From positions 186,001 to 250,000 of the forward strand of contig JAUIAV010000003.1 of the NCBI GenBank assembly GCA_030425195.1: a DNA stretch of 64,000 nt, written 5' to 3'. The DNA comes from Gammaproteobacteria bacterium (GTDB lineage Bacteria > Pseudomonadota > Gammaproteobacteria > Pseudomonadales > Azotimanducaceae). How positions within the stretch are numbered: position 1 is the stretch's first letter; the number at the start of each line of letters is the position of its first letter. Below are positions 49,762 to 58,550 of the stretch, in pieces. The position numbers and the translations under genes were made by a program. The notes below the pieces were generated by a model that was not told where the DNA came from, made no database searches, and saw only the letters and a list, made by a program, of their open reading frames with translations.

Positions 49762-51285
49762 ATGTATCCCGGACACTGGGCGCAAATCAATGGGGACTCG
49801 CCCGCCCTCATCATGGCCGGTACGGGTGAGCGGATGAGCTGGCAGATGCTGGACGACCGCTCGAATCAGATCGCCCGGCTGCTGCGCGACTGCGGGCTCG
49901 ACACCGGCGATCATGTGGCTCTGATCATGGAGAACCGGATCGACTACCTGGCCGTGGGCTGGGCTGCATTCCGCTCCGGCCTCTACATCACCTGCATCAA
50001 CCGCTATCTCACCGCCGAGGAGGCGGCCTATATCGTCGAGGACTCCGGATCCCGGGTCCTGATCGCATCGGCAGCCGTCATCGACCCGGCCGAGCTGGCA
50101 GCGGAGATCCCCAACTGCCCGAACCGGTTTCTCGCCGGCGGCGAGGCACAGGGCTGGAGGACGTTCGAAACCGCGGTTACCGCGATGGATGCAGAGCCGC
50201 TGCCGGAAGAGCCCATGGGAGATTCGATGCTCTACAGCTCCGGGACGACCGGCCGGCCGAAAGGCATCAAACGCCCCCTCTCCGGACTCAGCGTCGCACA
50301 GGGCATTCCCGGTGTGGATCAGGCCGGTCCCTACGGCTTCGACGAGCACAGCATCTATCTGTCGCCCGCGCCTCTCTATCATGCGGCACCGTTCGGCTAC
50401 TGCATGCGCACGCTGGCCCTCGGCGGCACCGTGGTGATCATGGAGAAGTTCGACCCGGAGCTGGCCCTCGAATATCTGGACCGGTACCGGATCACCCACA
50501 GCCAGTGGGTGCCCACGATGTTCGTGCGCATGCTCAAGCTCCCTGAGGCGGTCCGCAGCGGCTACGATCTTTCCAGCCACCGGTGCGCAATCCACGCCGC
50601 CGCGCCCTGCCCGGTGGAGATCAAGAAACAGATGATGGACTGGTGGGGGCCCATCATCTGGGAGTACTACGCGGGTACGGAACGCAACGGCTCCACGGTG
50701 ATCTCGCCCCGGGAATGGCTGGCCCACCCCGGCTCCGTTGGCAGAGCCAGGAGCGGTGTGATCCATATCTGTGACGAGGAAGGTACCGAGCTGTCGCCCG
50801 GGGACTCCGGCCTCATCTACTTCGAGCAGCCCGTTCGTCCGTTCGTTTATCACAACGCGCCGGAAAAGACAGCGGAGTCCGCACACCCCGAGCACGAGAA
50901 CTGGACTGCGCTCGGCGACGTGGGCTATCTGGACGAAGACGGCTATCTGTACCTCACCGACCGGAAGGCTTTCATGATCATCTCCGGTGGCGTGAACATC
51001 TATCCCAGAGAGATCGAGGATGCCCTCATCCTGCACGACAAGGTGACGGACGTTGCCGTGTTCGGCATCCCGAATCCGGACTTCGGCGAAGAGGTGAAAG
51101 CCGTGGTCCAGCCGGCGCCCGGGGTCACGGCAGATGGTGCCTTTGCCGACGCGCTCCTCGTCTTCGCCCGCGAGCATCTGGCCGCCTACAAGGTGCCGAG
51201 GTCCATCGATTTCATTTCGGAGCTGCCGAGGCTGCCTACCGGGAAGCTGTACAAACGCGTGCTGCGCGAGAAGTACTGGACATGA
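49762..51285 (+). CDS. Acyl-CoA synthetase (AMP-dependent synthetase/ligase family)
   Basis: A 507-residue adenylate-forming enzyme activating a carboxylic acid to its CoA ester. Motifs: SSGTTGRPKGIKRPL (P-loop-like A3), EYYAGTERNGSTVIS (A5), YLDEDGYLYLTDRKAFMIISGGVNIYPREIEDAL (A7-A8 hinge) and KVPRSIDFISELPRLPTGKLYKRVL with the C-terminal catalytic Lys (A10). The family resembles long-chain or bile-acid/steroid-CoA ligases more than acetyl-CoA synthetase. The start at 49762 is at the first residues of the conserved domain. It is divergent from the CoA-transferase and SDR run, so both may share a promoter region and pathway. Confidence 0.88.
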   Translation: MYPGHWAQINGDSPALIMAGTGERMSWQMLDDRSNQIARLLRDCGLDTGDHVALIMENRIDYLAVGWAAFRSGLYITCINRYLTAEEAAYIVEDSGSRVLIASAAVIDPAELAAEIPNCPNRFLAGGEAQGWRTFETAVTAMDAEPLPEEPMGDSMLYSSGTTGRPKGIKRPLSGLSVAQGIPGVDQAGPYGFDEHSIYLSPAPLYHAAPFGYCMRTLALGGTVVIMEKFDPELALEYLDRYRITHSQWVPTMFVRMLKLPEAVRSGYDLSSHRCAIHAAAPCPVEIKKQMMDWWGPIIWEYYAGTERNGSTVISPREWLAHPGSVGRARSGVIHICDEEGTELSPGDSGLIYFEQPVRPFVYHNAPEKTAESAHPEHENWTALGDVGYLDEDGYLYLTDRKAFMIISGGVNIYPREIEDALILHDKVTDVAVFGIPNPDFGEEVKAVVQPAPGVTADGAFADALLVFAREHLAAYKVPRSIDFISELPRLPTGKLYKRVLREKYWT

Positions 51286-51467
51286 CCTCAACGCCTGTTC
51301 GATGTCTATTCCGGCAACCGGTGCGGCGTTGGCGTTTTCGAAGCAACCCAGTATGATGCCGACCGCGCCATCGACGGCGCAGAGGGGTTTTCAATTTGCA
51401 CTTTTCTGCACGAAGATTTGCACGAAGAGATCGGGTGCGACCGGGCGGCAACGGATAGATATCGCCT

Positions 51468-52904
51468 ATGACTCGTCGAACTCAGGCCGGCTGGGTACGC
51501 ATCGCCCTGCCCGCGACGCTTCTGATCTCCCTGCTCACTTCGCTGCTTGCGTCCCCTTCTGCCTGGTCCAACTGGCTCCTGACGCAGACACCTTTCCATG
51601 ACGCCGAGCCCGGCTCCGTCGGCATCGGCTACGCGGCCAGATTCGGTCAGAGCCCCTACGTGGGCCTCGACAACATCGGCAGCACCTACAACGAATACAA
51701 GTACGACCTGGTCCCCCTGTACCTGTACGAAGGCGACTATCTGTTCGCCCACGGCACCGAGTGGGGCGTGCACCTCCTGCGGGATCATCCGGTCTTCAAC
51801 GTCGATCTGATCGGCCGGTACCGGTTCGACCGGCTGCAGGTGGACTCCAGCGAGATCTTCGATGGCATGGAGGACCGCAAACAGACCGTGGACGGAGGCA
51901 TCGCCGCCTCCATCGAGGGTGGCTGGGGTGAGCTGCACTTCTCCGCCGTCACCGACCTGATGGATCGCCACAACGGCGAAGAGCTGGAGCTGACGTATCT
52001 CTATTCCTGGGAACGGGGCAGATGGACGCTGGCACCCTCCGTGGGCTTCTTCTATCAGAGCGCCGATCTCACCGACTACTACTACGGGGTCCGCCCGGAG
52101 GAAGCGACAGCTGACCGTCCGGCCTATGCGCCCGGCAGTGCCTACAACTGGCGGGCAGGACTGAACGTCACCTACCACTGGATGCCGAGCTGGCATCTGT
52201 TCGCGAATCTCTCCTACGAGTGGCTGGACGGCAACATCGAAGACAGCCCCATCGTTGACAGGAGCGAGCTGTTCGCCGCCTACTTCGGAATCTCCTGGTC
52301 GCTCGGCAACGCCAAACATGTGGAGACGCGCAAGGAGGGCACCAAGCTCTGGAGCTGGCGCGTGAACGCCGGCTATACGGTGGACGACACTTTCTCCCAG
52401 GTGCTGGTGGGCAACTTCAAGCAGCACGATGAGATCGACACCTATGCGGTGGGGTTCACTCTGGGACGGCTGCTCAAGGACGGCAAGCGCGGAGACGTCT
52501 GGGCCCGTTTCTCCATCAACCGCCGGCTGGAGAACGACTTCCAGGATGATTTCAACGAGTATGTGGCCTATGTGATGGCCATCGGCTCCGGCTACGCACC
52601 CTGGACCAACAGAGAGGTATTCCGGTTCGGTTTCGGTCTGGGCGTGTCCTACGCGGAGAAAGTACCGGCCGTCGAGCAGTACAAGCAGGGCAAACGCGGG
52701 GAACAGACCAGCCACTGGCTGAACTACATGGAAGCGATGGTGGACTTCCCCTTCCGGACCCTGTTCGGTCAACGGGGCACGGAAGACTGCTATCTGGGTT
52801 TCTCGCTCATTCACCGCTCCGGCATCTTCGGACGCGCCGACATGTTCAACTCCACCCAGGGCGGATCGGAGATTCTCAACGGTCACGTGGAGTGCAAGTT
52901 CTGA
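51468..52904 (+). CDS. Outer-membrane protein: OmpV/MipA-like barrel fused to a PagL-like C-terminal domain
   Basis: A 478-residue protein with a signal peptide (about 10-34, cleavage near SAWSN). Residues about 40-285 look like OmpV/MipA: GIGYAARFGQSPYVGLDN, NEYKYDLVPLYLYEGDYLF, RYRFDRLQ. MipA members are normally about 250-280 residues. The additional C-terminal half (about 295-478) begins WSWRVNAGYTVDDTFS, has LGVSYAEKVPAVEQYKQGKRGEQTSH and ends with LIHRSGIFGRAD, where His449 and Ser451 resemble the HxS site of PagL lipid A deacylases. Its stop overlaps the start of the SYLF lipoprotein (TGATG). The PagL comparison is from memory of the motif and needs a profile search. Confidence 0.7.
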   Translation: MTRRTQAGWVRIALPATLLISLLTSLLASPSAWSNWLLTQTPFHDAEPGSVGIGYAARFGQSPYVGLDNIGSTYNEYKYDLVPLYLYEGDYLFAHGTEWGVHLLRDHPVFNVDLIGRYRFDRLQVDSSEIFDGMEDRKQTVDGGIAASIEGGWGELHFSAVTDLMDRHNGEELELTYLYSWERGRWTLAPSVGFFYQSADLTDYYYGVRPEEATADRPAYAPGSAYNWRAGLNVTYHWMPSWHLFANLSYEWLDGNIEDSPIVDRSELFAAYFGISWSLGNAKHVETRKEGTKLWSWRVNAGYTVDDTFSQVLVGNFKQHDEIDTYAVGFTLGRLLKDGKRGDVWARFSINRRLENDFQDDFNEYVAYVMAIGSGYAPWTNREVFRFGFGLGVSYAEKVPAVEQYKQGKRGEQTSHWLNYMEAMVDFPFRTLFGQRGTEDCYLGFSLIHRSGIFGRADMFNSTQGGSEILNGHVECKF

Positions 52905-53452
52905 TGGGCCGCCACCCCGCCCTGCTCTGTATCACGCTCGCCGTTCTGGCCGCCGGCGGCTGCGCCATGAAGACCATTCCGCGGCAGGAGCTCGCGGACG
53001 AGAAGGTGAGCGGCGTGCTCACCTCTCTGACCGAGTTCAGGAAAGAAGCGCGCCTCGCGCGTTTCTTCGACGAAGCCGAGGTGATTGCCGTATATCCCTG
53101 GAGCTTCCGGGGTGCCTCGGGCGTCGGCCTCGCCTACGGCAGCGGCCTGGTGTTCGACCGGGCGGAGACGCCCATCGGCTACACGCGCATGTACCAGATC
53201 AGCGGCGGCCCTCAGCTCGGCGCCCAGGCCTACCGTCAGATACTGTTCTTCAAAACCCGGGCAGTCTATGAGAAGTTCCGCCGTTCGCCGGCGGAGTTCG
53301 TCGGCCAGCTCAACGCCACAGCCGCCATCGTCGGGTATGCGGCCGATCCATCGTTCAACGATGAGATCGCCCTGTTCACCCAGGTGCGTGGCGGGCTTCT
53401 GCTGGAGGCATCATTTTCCAGCCATCGATACACATTCGGCGCCATCGAATAG
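52904..53452 (+). CDS. SYLF-domain (YSC84-like) lipoprotein
   Basis: A 182-residue predicted lipoprotein: signal MGRHPALLCITLAVLAAGGC with the lipidated Cys at 20, followed by a SYLF domain with RFFDEAEVIAVYPWSFRGASGVGLAYGSGLVF, MYQISGGPQLGAQAYRQILFFKTRAVYEKF and QVRGGLLLEASFSSHRYTFG. ATG at 52904 shares its A with the TGA of the upstream outer-membrane gene, so the two are translationally coupled and likely act together at the outer membrane. The second SYLF protein in this window (39420) is secreted but not a lipoprotein. Confidence 0.85.
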   Translation: MGRHPALLCITLAVLAAGGCAMKTIPRQELADEKVSGVLTSLTEFRKEARLARFFDEAEVIAVYPWSFRGASGVGLAYGSGLVFDRAETPIGYTRMYQISGGPQLGAQAYRQILFFKTRAVYEKFRRSPAEFVGQLNATAAIVGYAADPSFNDEIALFTQVRGGLLLEASFSSHRYTFGAIE

Positions 53453-53556
53453 CCCGGGCACGGGGACCGGCAGGGCTTTCAGCGCTCTGCTTCTCCGTTA
53501 TCCTGTGTCTGTCACCGCTGGCCACACCGGCGGTTGCCGCAGAAGGGGGGACGGCC

Positions 53557-54201
53557 ATGGAAAACCTCATCTCCGAAATCCGCCGGGATGCCCGGGAAAC
53601 CCGGCACTACACGGGCCGCGACCACCTCAAGGACTCCGTGCTCGACGCCATGCGCAGGGTCGATCGTTCCCGGTTCGTCGCACCCGGCACCGAGCTCTAT
53701 GCCTGGGAGAACCGGCCGCTGCCCATCGGCTACGGACAGACCATCTCCCAGCCGTTCATCGTCGCCCTGATGACCGATCTGCTGGATCTGGAGTCCGGAC
53801 ACAGGGTGCTCGAGCTCGGAACCGGATCCGGCTATCAGGCTGCCGTGCTTTCCGAGCTCGCCGCGGAAGTGTTCACCATCGAGATCGTCCCGGAGCTCGC
53901 GGAGAGCGCGGCGTCCCTGCTCGAGGCGCTCGGCTACGACAACGTCAGCGTCCGGGCAGGTGACGGCTGGCATGGCTGGCCGGAAGCGGCGCCGTTCGAC
54001 CGGATCATCGTCACCGCGGTCGGTGAGGAGATCCCGCCCGCGCTCATTGAACAGCTGGCCGTGGGCGGGCGCATGGTGATGCCCATCGGTCCGCGGCATG
54101 GCGGCCAGAATCTCACGGTGATCGACAGAACCGAATCCGGAATCGAGCGTACCCAGGTGTTGCCCGTGCAGTTCGTGCCCATCACCCGGTCCGACGATTG
54201 A
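53557..54201 (+). CDS. pcm: Protein-L-isoaspartate O-methyltransferase
   Basis: A 214-residue SAM-dependent repair methyltransferase acting on L-isoaspartyl residues of damaged proteins. Motifs: DAMRRVDRSRFVAPG, LPIGYGQTISQPFIVALMTDLL (substrate loop), VLELGTGSGYQAAVLSEL (motif I, SAM), FTIEIVPELAESA and FDRIIVTAVGEEIPPALIEQLAVGGRMVMPIG. ATG at 53557 has a GGGGGG site 6 nt upstream. The same frame upstream encodes a signal-peptide-like stretch but has no usable start codon (see finding). Overlaps the following transporter gene by 4 bp. Confidence 0.92.
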   Translation: MENLISEIRRDARETRHYTGRDHLKDSVLDAMRRVDRSRFVAPGTELYAWENRPLPIGYGQTISQPFIVALMTDLLDLESGHRVLELGTGSGYQAAVLSELAAEVFTIEIVPELAESAASLLEALGYDNVSVRAGDGWHGWPEAAPFDRIIVTAVGEEIPPALIEQLAVGGRMVMPIGPRHGGQNLTVIDRTESGIERTQVLPVQFVPITRSDD

Positions 54202-55127
54202 GCACCGCCTCCCCCGGGGCCGAGCGCCCGGCGTCCACCGACAGACGGCCGCACATGGACGCCTTCGGTGCCGGTCTGCTGATCGGCTTCAACGTGCTGC
54301 TGGGTCTCAATCAGGCCCTGGTGAAGCTGGTCAACGCGGGATTCTCACCCGTCTTCCAGGCCGGGCTGCGCTCCGCCTGTGCGTTCCTGCCCGTGCTGCT
54401 CTACGCGATCTGGGCCAACAAGCGACTGTCGATACGCGATGGCACGCTCGGCCCCGGACTCATGAACGGAATCCTGTTCTCCGGTGAATTCTGCCTTCTG
54501 TTCCTCGCTCTGGATCTGACCAGCGTCTCCCGGGTGTCTCTGTTCTTCTACACCATGCCTCTGTGGGTAGCGGTGGGCGCGCACTTTCTGCTTCCGGGTG
54601 AACGGCTCTCCGGCCGAAAGGCGCTCGGCCTCGCCATCGCTTTCGGTGGTATCGCCCTCGCTCTGCTCTCCGGCGACGGAAGCGGGACCGGGATGGGCAC
54701 GCAGCAGTGGCTGGGTGACGCGCTCGCCCTGCTCGCCTCCCTGTGCTGGGCCGGCATTGCCCTGCTCGCCCGCACCACGCGCCTCGCGGACACGTCACCC
54801 GAGATGAACCTGCTCTACCAGCTGGCAGTGTCGGCCGTTGTGGTGATCCCACTGGCTTTCTGGCTCGGCGACACCATCAGATCGCCGACGCCGGCCATTC
54901 TCGGCATGTTCGCCTTCCAGGTGCTCGTGATCGTCGCCATCGGCTTTGTGGTCTGGTTCTGGATTCTGTCGGTGTATCCCGCCACGAGCATGGCCTCGTT
55001 CAGTCTGCTGACCCCCGTGTTCGGCGTCTTCTTCGGCTGGCTGATTTTCGACGACGCGCTGACCCCGCCGTTCTTCGCCGCCCTGGTCCTGGTAGGTGCG
55101 GGGCTCGTGCTGGTCAATCGGAGCTGA
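54198..55127 (+). CDS. EamA-family (DMT superfamily) transporter
   Basis: A 309-residue inner-membrane protein with about 10 helices in two EamA repeats: GLLIGFNVLLGLNQALVKLVNAGFSPVFQAGLRS and the second copy LGDALALLASLCWAGIALLARTT, with LTPVFGVFFGWLIFDDALTP, the usual end of repeat 2. These proteins export metabolites or drugs. Two starts are possible: TTG at 54198, overlapping the pcm stop, or ATG at 54255, which begins just before the first helix; neither has a clear ribosome-binding site. The choice affects only a short cytoplasmic segment. Confidence 0.85.
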   Translation: MSTASPGAERPASTDRRPHMDAFGAGLLIGFNVLLGLNQALVKLVNAGFSPVFQAGLRSACAFLPVLLYAIWANKRLSIRDGTLGPGLMNGILFSGEFCLLFLALDLTSVSRVSLFFYTMPLWVAVGAHFLLPGERLSGRKALGLAIAFGGIALALLSGDGSGTGMGTQQWLGDALALLASLCWAGIALLARTTRLADTSPEMNLLYQLAVSAVVVIPLAFWLGDTIRSPTPAILGMFAFQVLVIVAIGFVVWFWILSVYPATSMASFSLLTPVFGVFFGWLIFDDALTPPFFAALVLVGAGLVLVNRS

Positions 55128-55130
55128 CCC

Positions 55131-56105
55131 GTGCAGGCCATCACATACTCCGCCTACGGGCCGCCCGAGGTACTCACCCTTTCACAGCTGCCCGAGCCCG
55201 TTCCGGCGGACGACGAGCTGCTCATCCGGGTCCGGGCGGCGGAAGCCACCAAATCCGATTGCGAGATGCGCAGCTTCCGCTACCCGGTGAAGTGGTTCTG
55301 GCTGCCCATGCGCATCGTCCTGGGGATGAGAAAACCGAAACGGCCGGTGCTCGGCTTCTACTTTGCAGGCGAAGTCGCCGCCATCGGCGCCCGCGTGACC
55401 GGCTTCTCCGTCGGCGATGCGGTCTATGGCTCCTCTCAGCTCAGACTCGGCGCCTACGCGCAATATCTCACCGTGCCGGTACGGTATCCCATCGCGGCCA
55501 AACCGGCGGGGATGTCGTTCGCGGATGCGGCCGCCGTACCGCTGGGCGGTTTCAATGCCCTCCACTTCATGCGTCTTGCCCGCCTTGCACCCGGCAGCTC
55601 GCTGCTGATCAACGGGGCCGGCGGCAGCATCGGCACCCACGCCATCCAGATTGCCCGGGATGCGGGTGCGAGGGTCACCGCGGTGGACCGCGCCGACAAG
55701 GAAGCCGCGCTGCGTGATTTCGGTGCGGATGAATTCATCGACTACCGGGCCACCGATTTCACCCGGAGTGGAAACCGGTACGACGTGATCTTCGACATGG
55801 TGCCGGGCAGTTCGTACCGCGCCTGTCTGCGGGTGCTGAACGAGGGCGGCCGCTACCTCTCGGGCAATCCCCGGCTCACGACCATGATCCGGACACCGCT
55901 CACAAACCGGTTCACGGACAGAAAGGCCAGCTTTGCCTTCGCACCCGAAACGGCAGAGGCCCTGAAGGAGCTCGCCGGAATGATCGATGACGGCAGGCTG
56001 AGATCCATCGTGGATCGGACCTACCCGCTGGCAGAGGCGGCAGAAGCACACCGGCAGGTGGAAGCGGAAGCCCGGGTCGGCGCCATCGTTCTCGAGGCGC
56101 CCTAA
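55131..56105 (+). CDS. Zinc-independent MDR oxidoreductase (quinone oxidoreductase-like)
   Basis: A 324-residue NAD(P)-dependent medium-chain dehydrogenase/reductase without the catalytic or structural zinc Cys clusters: ITYSAYGPPEVLTLSQLPEP, GFYFAGEVAAIGARVTGFSVGDAVYGSS, VPLGGFNALHFMRLARLAPGSSLLINGAGGSIGTHAIQIARDAGARVTAVDRADK with the Rossmann motif, and IVDRTYPLAEAAEAHRQVEAEARVGAIVLE. The start is GTG at 55131 with GGAG 7 nt upstream, right after the transporter stop. The last stop codon overlaps that of the convergent haem A synthase gene. Substrate unknown. Confidence 0.87.
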   Translation: MQAITYSAYGPPEVLTLSQLPEPVPADDELLIRVRAAEATKSDCEMRSFRYPVKWFWLPMRIVLGMRKPKRPVLGFYFAGEVAAIGARVTGFSVGDAVYGSSQLRLGAYAQYLTVPVRYPIAAKPAGMSFADAAAVPLGGFNALHFMRLARLAPGSSLLINGAGGSIGTHAIQIARDAGARVTAVDRADKEAALRDFGADEFIDYRATDFTRSGNRYDVIFDMVPGSSYRACLRVLNEGGRYLSGNPRLTTMIRTPLTNRFTDRKASFAFAPETAEALKELAGMIDDGRLRSIVDRTYPLAEAAEAHRQVEAEARVGAIVLEAP

Positions 56106-57157
56106 GCGAACGCGTTCGGGCGCCTCAGCTCATCGGCCGCATTGATCACTGCCGTGAGCAGGACCACGGCACCCGCCTGGTGCGCGGCAGCGAGTGGAAT
56201 GGGTACGATCATGAGCAGCGTCGTGATTCCGAGCGCCACCTGCAGCACCACGGCTGCCAGCAGCAGGTCGAGCGCCAGGCGCACGGGACGGTCTTCCGTT
56301 CTTCGTCTTGCCGCCCACCAGAATCCGGCCACCACCGCTGCGGTTCCGACGGCCAGCAGCCGGTGATTGAACTGCACCGTGGTGATGTTCTCGAACAGGT
56401 TCCGCCAGGCCGGGTCCATGAGCAGGAGCCCGTCGGGCACCCACTGACCGTTCATGAGGGGAAAGGTATTGTAGGTGAAGCCGGCCTTGAGTCCGGCGAC
56501 GAAACCGCCGGAGGTGATGGTCAGGAGAATCAGTCCCGTGAGGATGAAAGCGCCCGTGACCCAGCCCCTGGCGATCTTCACGCGATCGCGTCCGCGGAGA
56601 AGATCCAGCGCCAGCCAGAGCATGTAGGCGTAGATGAAAATGGCCAGCATCAGATGCGCGGTCAACCGGTACTGGCTGACATGCGGATCGTCCACCATCC
56701 CGGACTGGACCATGTACCAGCCCATCAGACCCTGAAGACCGCCGAGCACGAACAGGAAGGCGAGCTTCGGTACCAGAGGGCGATCGATCTGCCGGCGCAC
56801 GAGGAAGTAGAGGAACGGCAATCCGAACAGCAGGCCGATGCCGCGGCCGAGCAACCGGTGGAAGTACTCGAGCCAGAAGATGTTCTTGAACCCTTCCACA
56901 TCCAGGTGACTGTTCTTCAGCCGGTATTCCGGATACTGCTGATAGAGCGAGAAGGTCTCCTCCCACTCGGCCTCCGACAGCGGCGGCAGCACACCCATGA
57001 TGGGCTCCCACTCCACCATGGAGAGCCCGGAGCCGGTGAGCCGGGTCACCCCTCCGAGCACCACCATGCAGAAAATGGTGGTGCAGCAGATCAGCAGCCA
57101 GGCGGCGATGGCCCGGTCGTGCTGGAATGGCCGCGCCGGCAGCGGAACGTCCGTCAA
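56102..57157 (-). CDS. ctaA: Haem A synthase (COX15/CtaA)
   Basis: A 351-residue inner-membrane enzyme oxidising haem O to haem A for cytochrome c oxidase. Eight hydrophobic helices; conserved strings include VLGGVTRLTGSGLSMVEWEPIMGVLPPL, the His-containing IFWLEYFHRLLGRGIGLLFGLPF, LMGWYMVQSGM, FNHRLLAVGTAA and PLAAAHQAGAVVLLTAVI, which contain the expected haem-ligand His residues. The start is probably TTG at 57157. It is 7 bp downstream of htpX. No cytochrome oxidase structural genes are in the window. Confidence 0.92.
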   Translation of the reverse strand: MTDVPLPARPFQHDRAIAAWLLICCTTIFCMVVLGGVTRLTGSGLSMVEWEPIMGVLPPLSEAEWEETFSLYQQYPEYRLKNSHLDVEGFKNIFWLEYFHRLLGRGIGLLFGLPFLYFLVRRQIDRPLVPKLAFLFVLGGLQGLMGWYMVQSGMVDDPHVSQYRLTAHLMLAIFIYAYMLWLALDLLRGRDRVKIARGWVTGAFILTGLILLTITSGGFVAGLKAGFTYNTFPLMNGQWVPDGLLLMDPAWRNLFENITTVQFNHRLLAVGTAAVVAGFWWAARRRTEDRPVRLALDLLLAAVVLQVALGITTLLMIVPIPLAAAHQAGAVVLLTAVINAADELRRPNAFA

Positions 57158-57164
57158 AATCCCA

Positions 57165-58049
57165 TCAGCCCCGCTTCAGCGCTTCGATACGCTCCTCCAG
57201 CGGCGGGTGCGAGGAGAACATGGCTCTCAAACCCTGCCGGGCCCCGGTGGAAATTCCGAAAGCGACCAGGGCATCGGGCATGGTGCTCGGCGCTTCCTGG
57301 TGGCGCTTCAGCCGCTCGAGCGCGGCGATCATCTTTGAACGGCCAGCGAGCTCCGCACCCGCGGCATCCGCCCGGAACTCCCGTTGCCGGGAGAACCACA
57401 TGACGATGGCGCTGGCGAGAATGCCGAGCACGATCTCCGCAATGATGGTGGTCACCCAGTAGCCGATGCCGAGACCCTGCTCATTCTTGAGCAGCACCCG
57501 GTCCACGAAGAAGCCGGCGATCCTGGCGAGAAAGAGCACGAAGGTGTTCACCACGCCCTGAATGAGCGTCAGCGTCACCATGTCACCGTTGGCGACGTGG
57601 CCGATCTCGTGCCCCAGCACCGCTTCCACCTCGTCGGCGCTCATGTTTTCCAGCAGGCCCACGCTCACGGCTACCAGGGCTTTGTTCTTGTTTGCACCCG
57701 TGGCGAAAGCATTGGGCTCGGGTGACGGAAAGATGGCGACTTCCGGCATGCCGATACCGGCCTTCTCCGCCTGACGGGCAACGGTCTGCACCAGCCAGCG
57801 CTCGCCTTCCGTCCGGGGCTCGGCGATCACCTGGGCCTTGGTCGACCACTTCGCGATGGCTTTCGACATCAGCAGGGACACGAAGGAACCGCCGAAACCG
57901 AGCAGCGCGCAGAAAACCAGCAGCGCCTGCAGATTCAGGTCCACGCCGTTGTTGTACAGGATGCTTTCGAAACCAAGCAGCCGGAAGGTCATGCTCGCCA
58001 GCAGGACCACGGCCAGGTTCGTTCCCAGAAACAGCAGAATTCGCTTCAT
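57165..58049 (-). CDS. htpX: Protease HtpX
   Basis: A 294-residue inner-membrane zinc metalloprotease of the M48 family that degrades misfolded membrane proteins. HEIGH at 147-151 supplies the two His ligands and the Glu; FAANAD-like [16 protein letters not shown] (about 233-248) supplies the third-ligand region. Two N-terminal helices (about 4-26 and 40-60) and two later helices (about 160-180 and 195-215) match HtpX. Also typical: [21 protein letters not shown] and [16 protein letters not shown]. The short length is the standard gammaproteobacterial form. Confidence 0.95.
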   Translation of the reverse strand: MKRILLFLGTNLAVVLLASMTFRLLGFESILYNNGVDLNLQALLVFCALLGFGGSFVSLLMSKAIAKWSTKAQVIAEPRTEGERWLVQTVARQAEKAGIGMPEVAIFPSPEPNAFATGANKNKALVAVSVGLLENMSADEVEAVLGHEIGHVANGDMVTLTLIQGVVNTFVLFLARIAGFFVDRVLLKNEQGLGIGYWVTTIIAEIVLGILASAIVMWFSRQREFRADAAGAELAGRSKMIAALERLKRHQEAPSTMPDALVAFGISTGARQGLRAMFSSHPPLEERIEALKRG

Positions 58050-58146
58050 GTCAGATGCCCGATGGCTCCTCGTCGTTTACCCAGAACTCAGATTCCACTC
58101 CGGGAAATGGGTTCCCTCATCCCGGAATTCAAGGCTGCCCGATCGA

Positions 58147-58539
58147 TCAGGGGTCTTCGATGGTGATGGAGGACAGAGCGTCGGTGGTGAGCGCCGTCTC
58201 TGCGTCCGGATACCGGCTGCGGGAGAAAATGTAGGCCATGATGTCAAGATACTCGTCATCCATCAGGCCACCGGGATTGGACTCCGGCATGGAGCTGGCC
58301 ATCACATCGAAGAGCACGGCAGCACTCTGCCCGTGCCAGCGCTTCAGCACCGGTCGGAAGTACTTGTTGTCGTGGCACATCAGACAGTGCTGCTCATAGA
58401 GCGCCTTCCCGGATCTGGCCTGCCCTTTCGTATAAACACCGGCCTCGGTGGTCACCCCCCCGCCGCCGGCAAGTGCGGCCGGGGCGGCCGGGAGCAGGGC
58501 CCCGGCCACCACAAAGGCGAGTCGCCTGAGTCTGCTCAT
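58147..58539 (-). CDS. Periplasmic c-type cytochrome paired with PQQ dehydrogenase
   Basis: A 130-residue mono-haem cytochrome with a signal peptide (FVVAGALLPAAPAALA) and the haem site CLMCH at 52-56 in LYEQHCLMCHDN; Met residues in MASSMPESNPGGL can supply the sixth ligand. It ends IFSRSRYPD in the usual C-terminal helix. ATG at 58539 is preferred over TTG at 58548. It lies 12 bp downstream of the PQQ dehydrogenase gene, so it is probably that enzyme's electron acceptor. Confidence 0.82.
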   Translation of the reverse strand: MSRLRRLAFVVAGALLPAAPAALAGGGGVTTEAGVYTKGQARSGKALYEQHCLMCHDNKYFRPVLKRWHGQSAAVLFDVMASSMPESNPGGLMDDEYLDIMAYIFSRSRYPDAETALTTDALSSITIEDP

Positions 58540-58550
58540 ACGGAACAAGA

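Noticed and set aside
58099-58126. Inverted repeat TCCGGGA / TCCCGGA between the cytochrome and htpX genes as a terminator
   Set aside because: Only a 7-bp stem with a 14-nt loop and no T-run on the minus strand; too weak to call.
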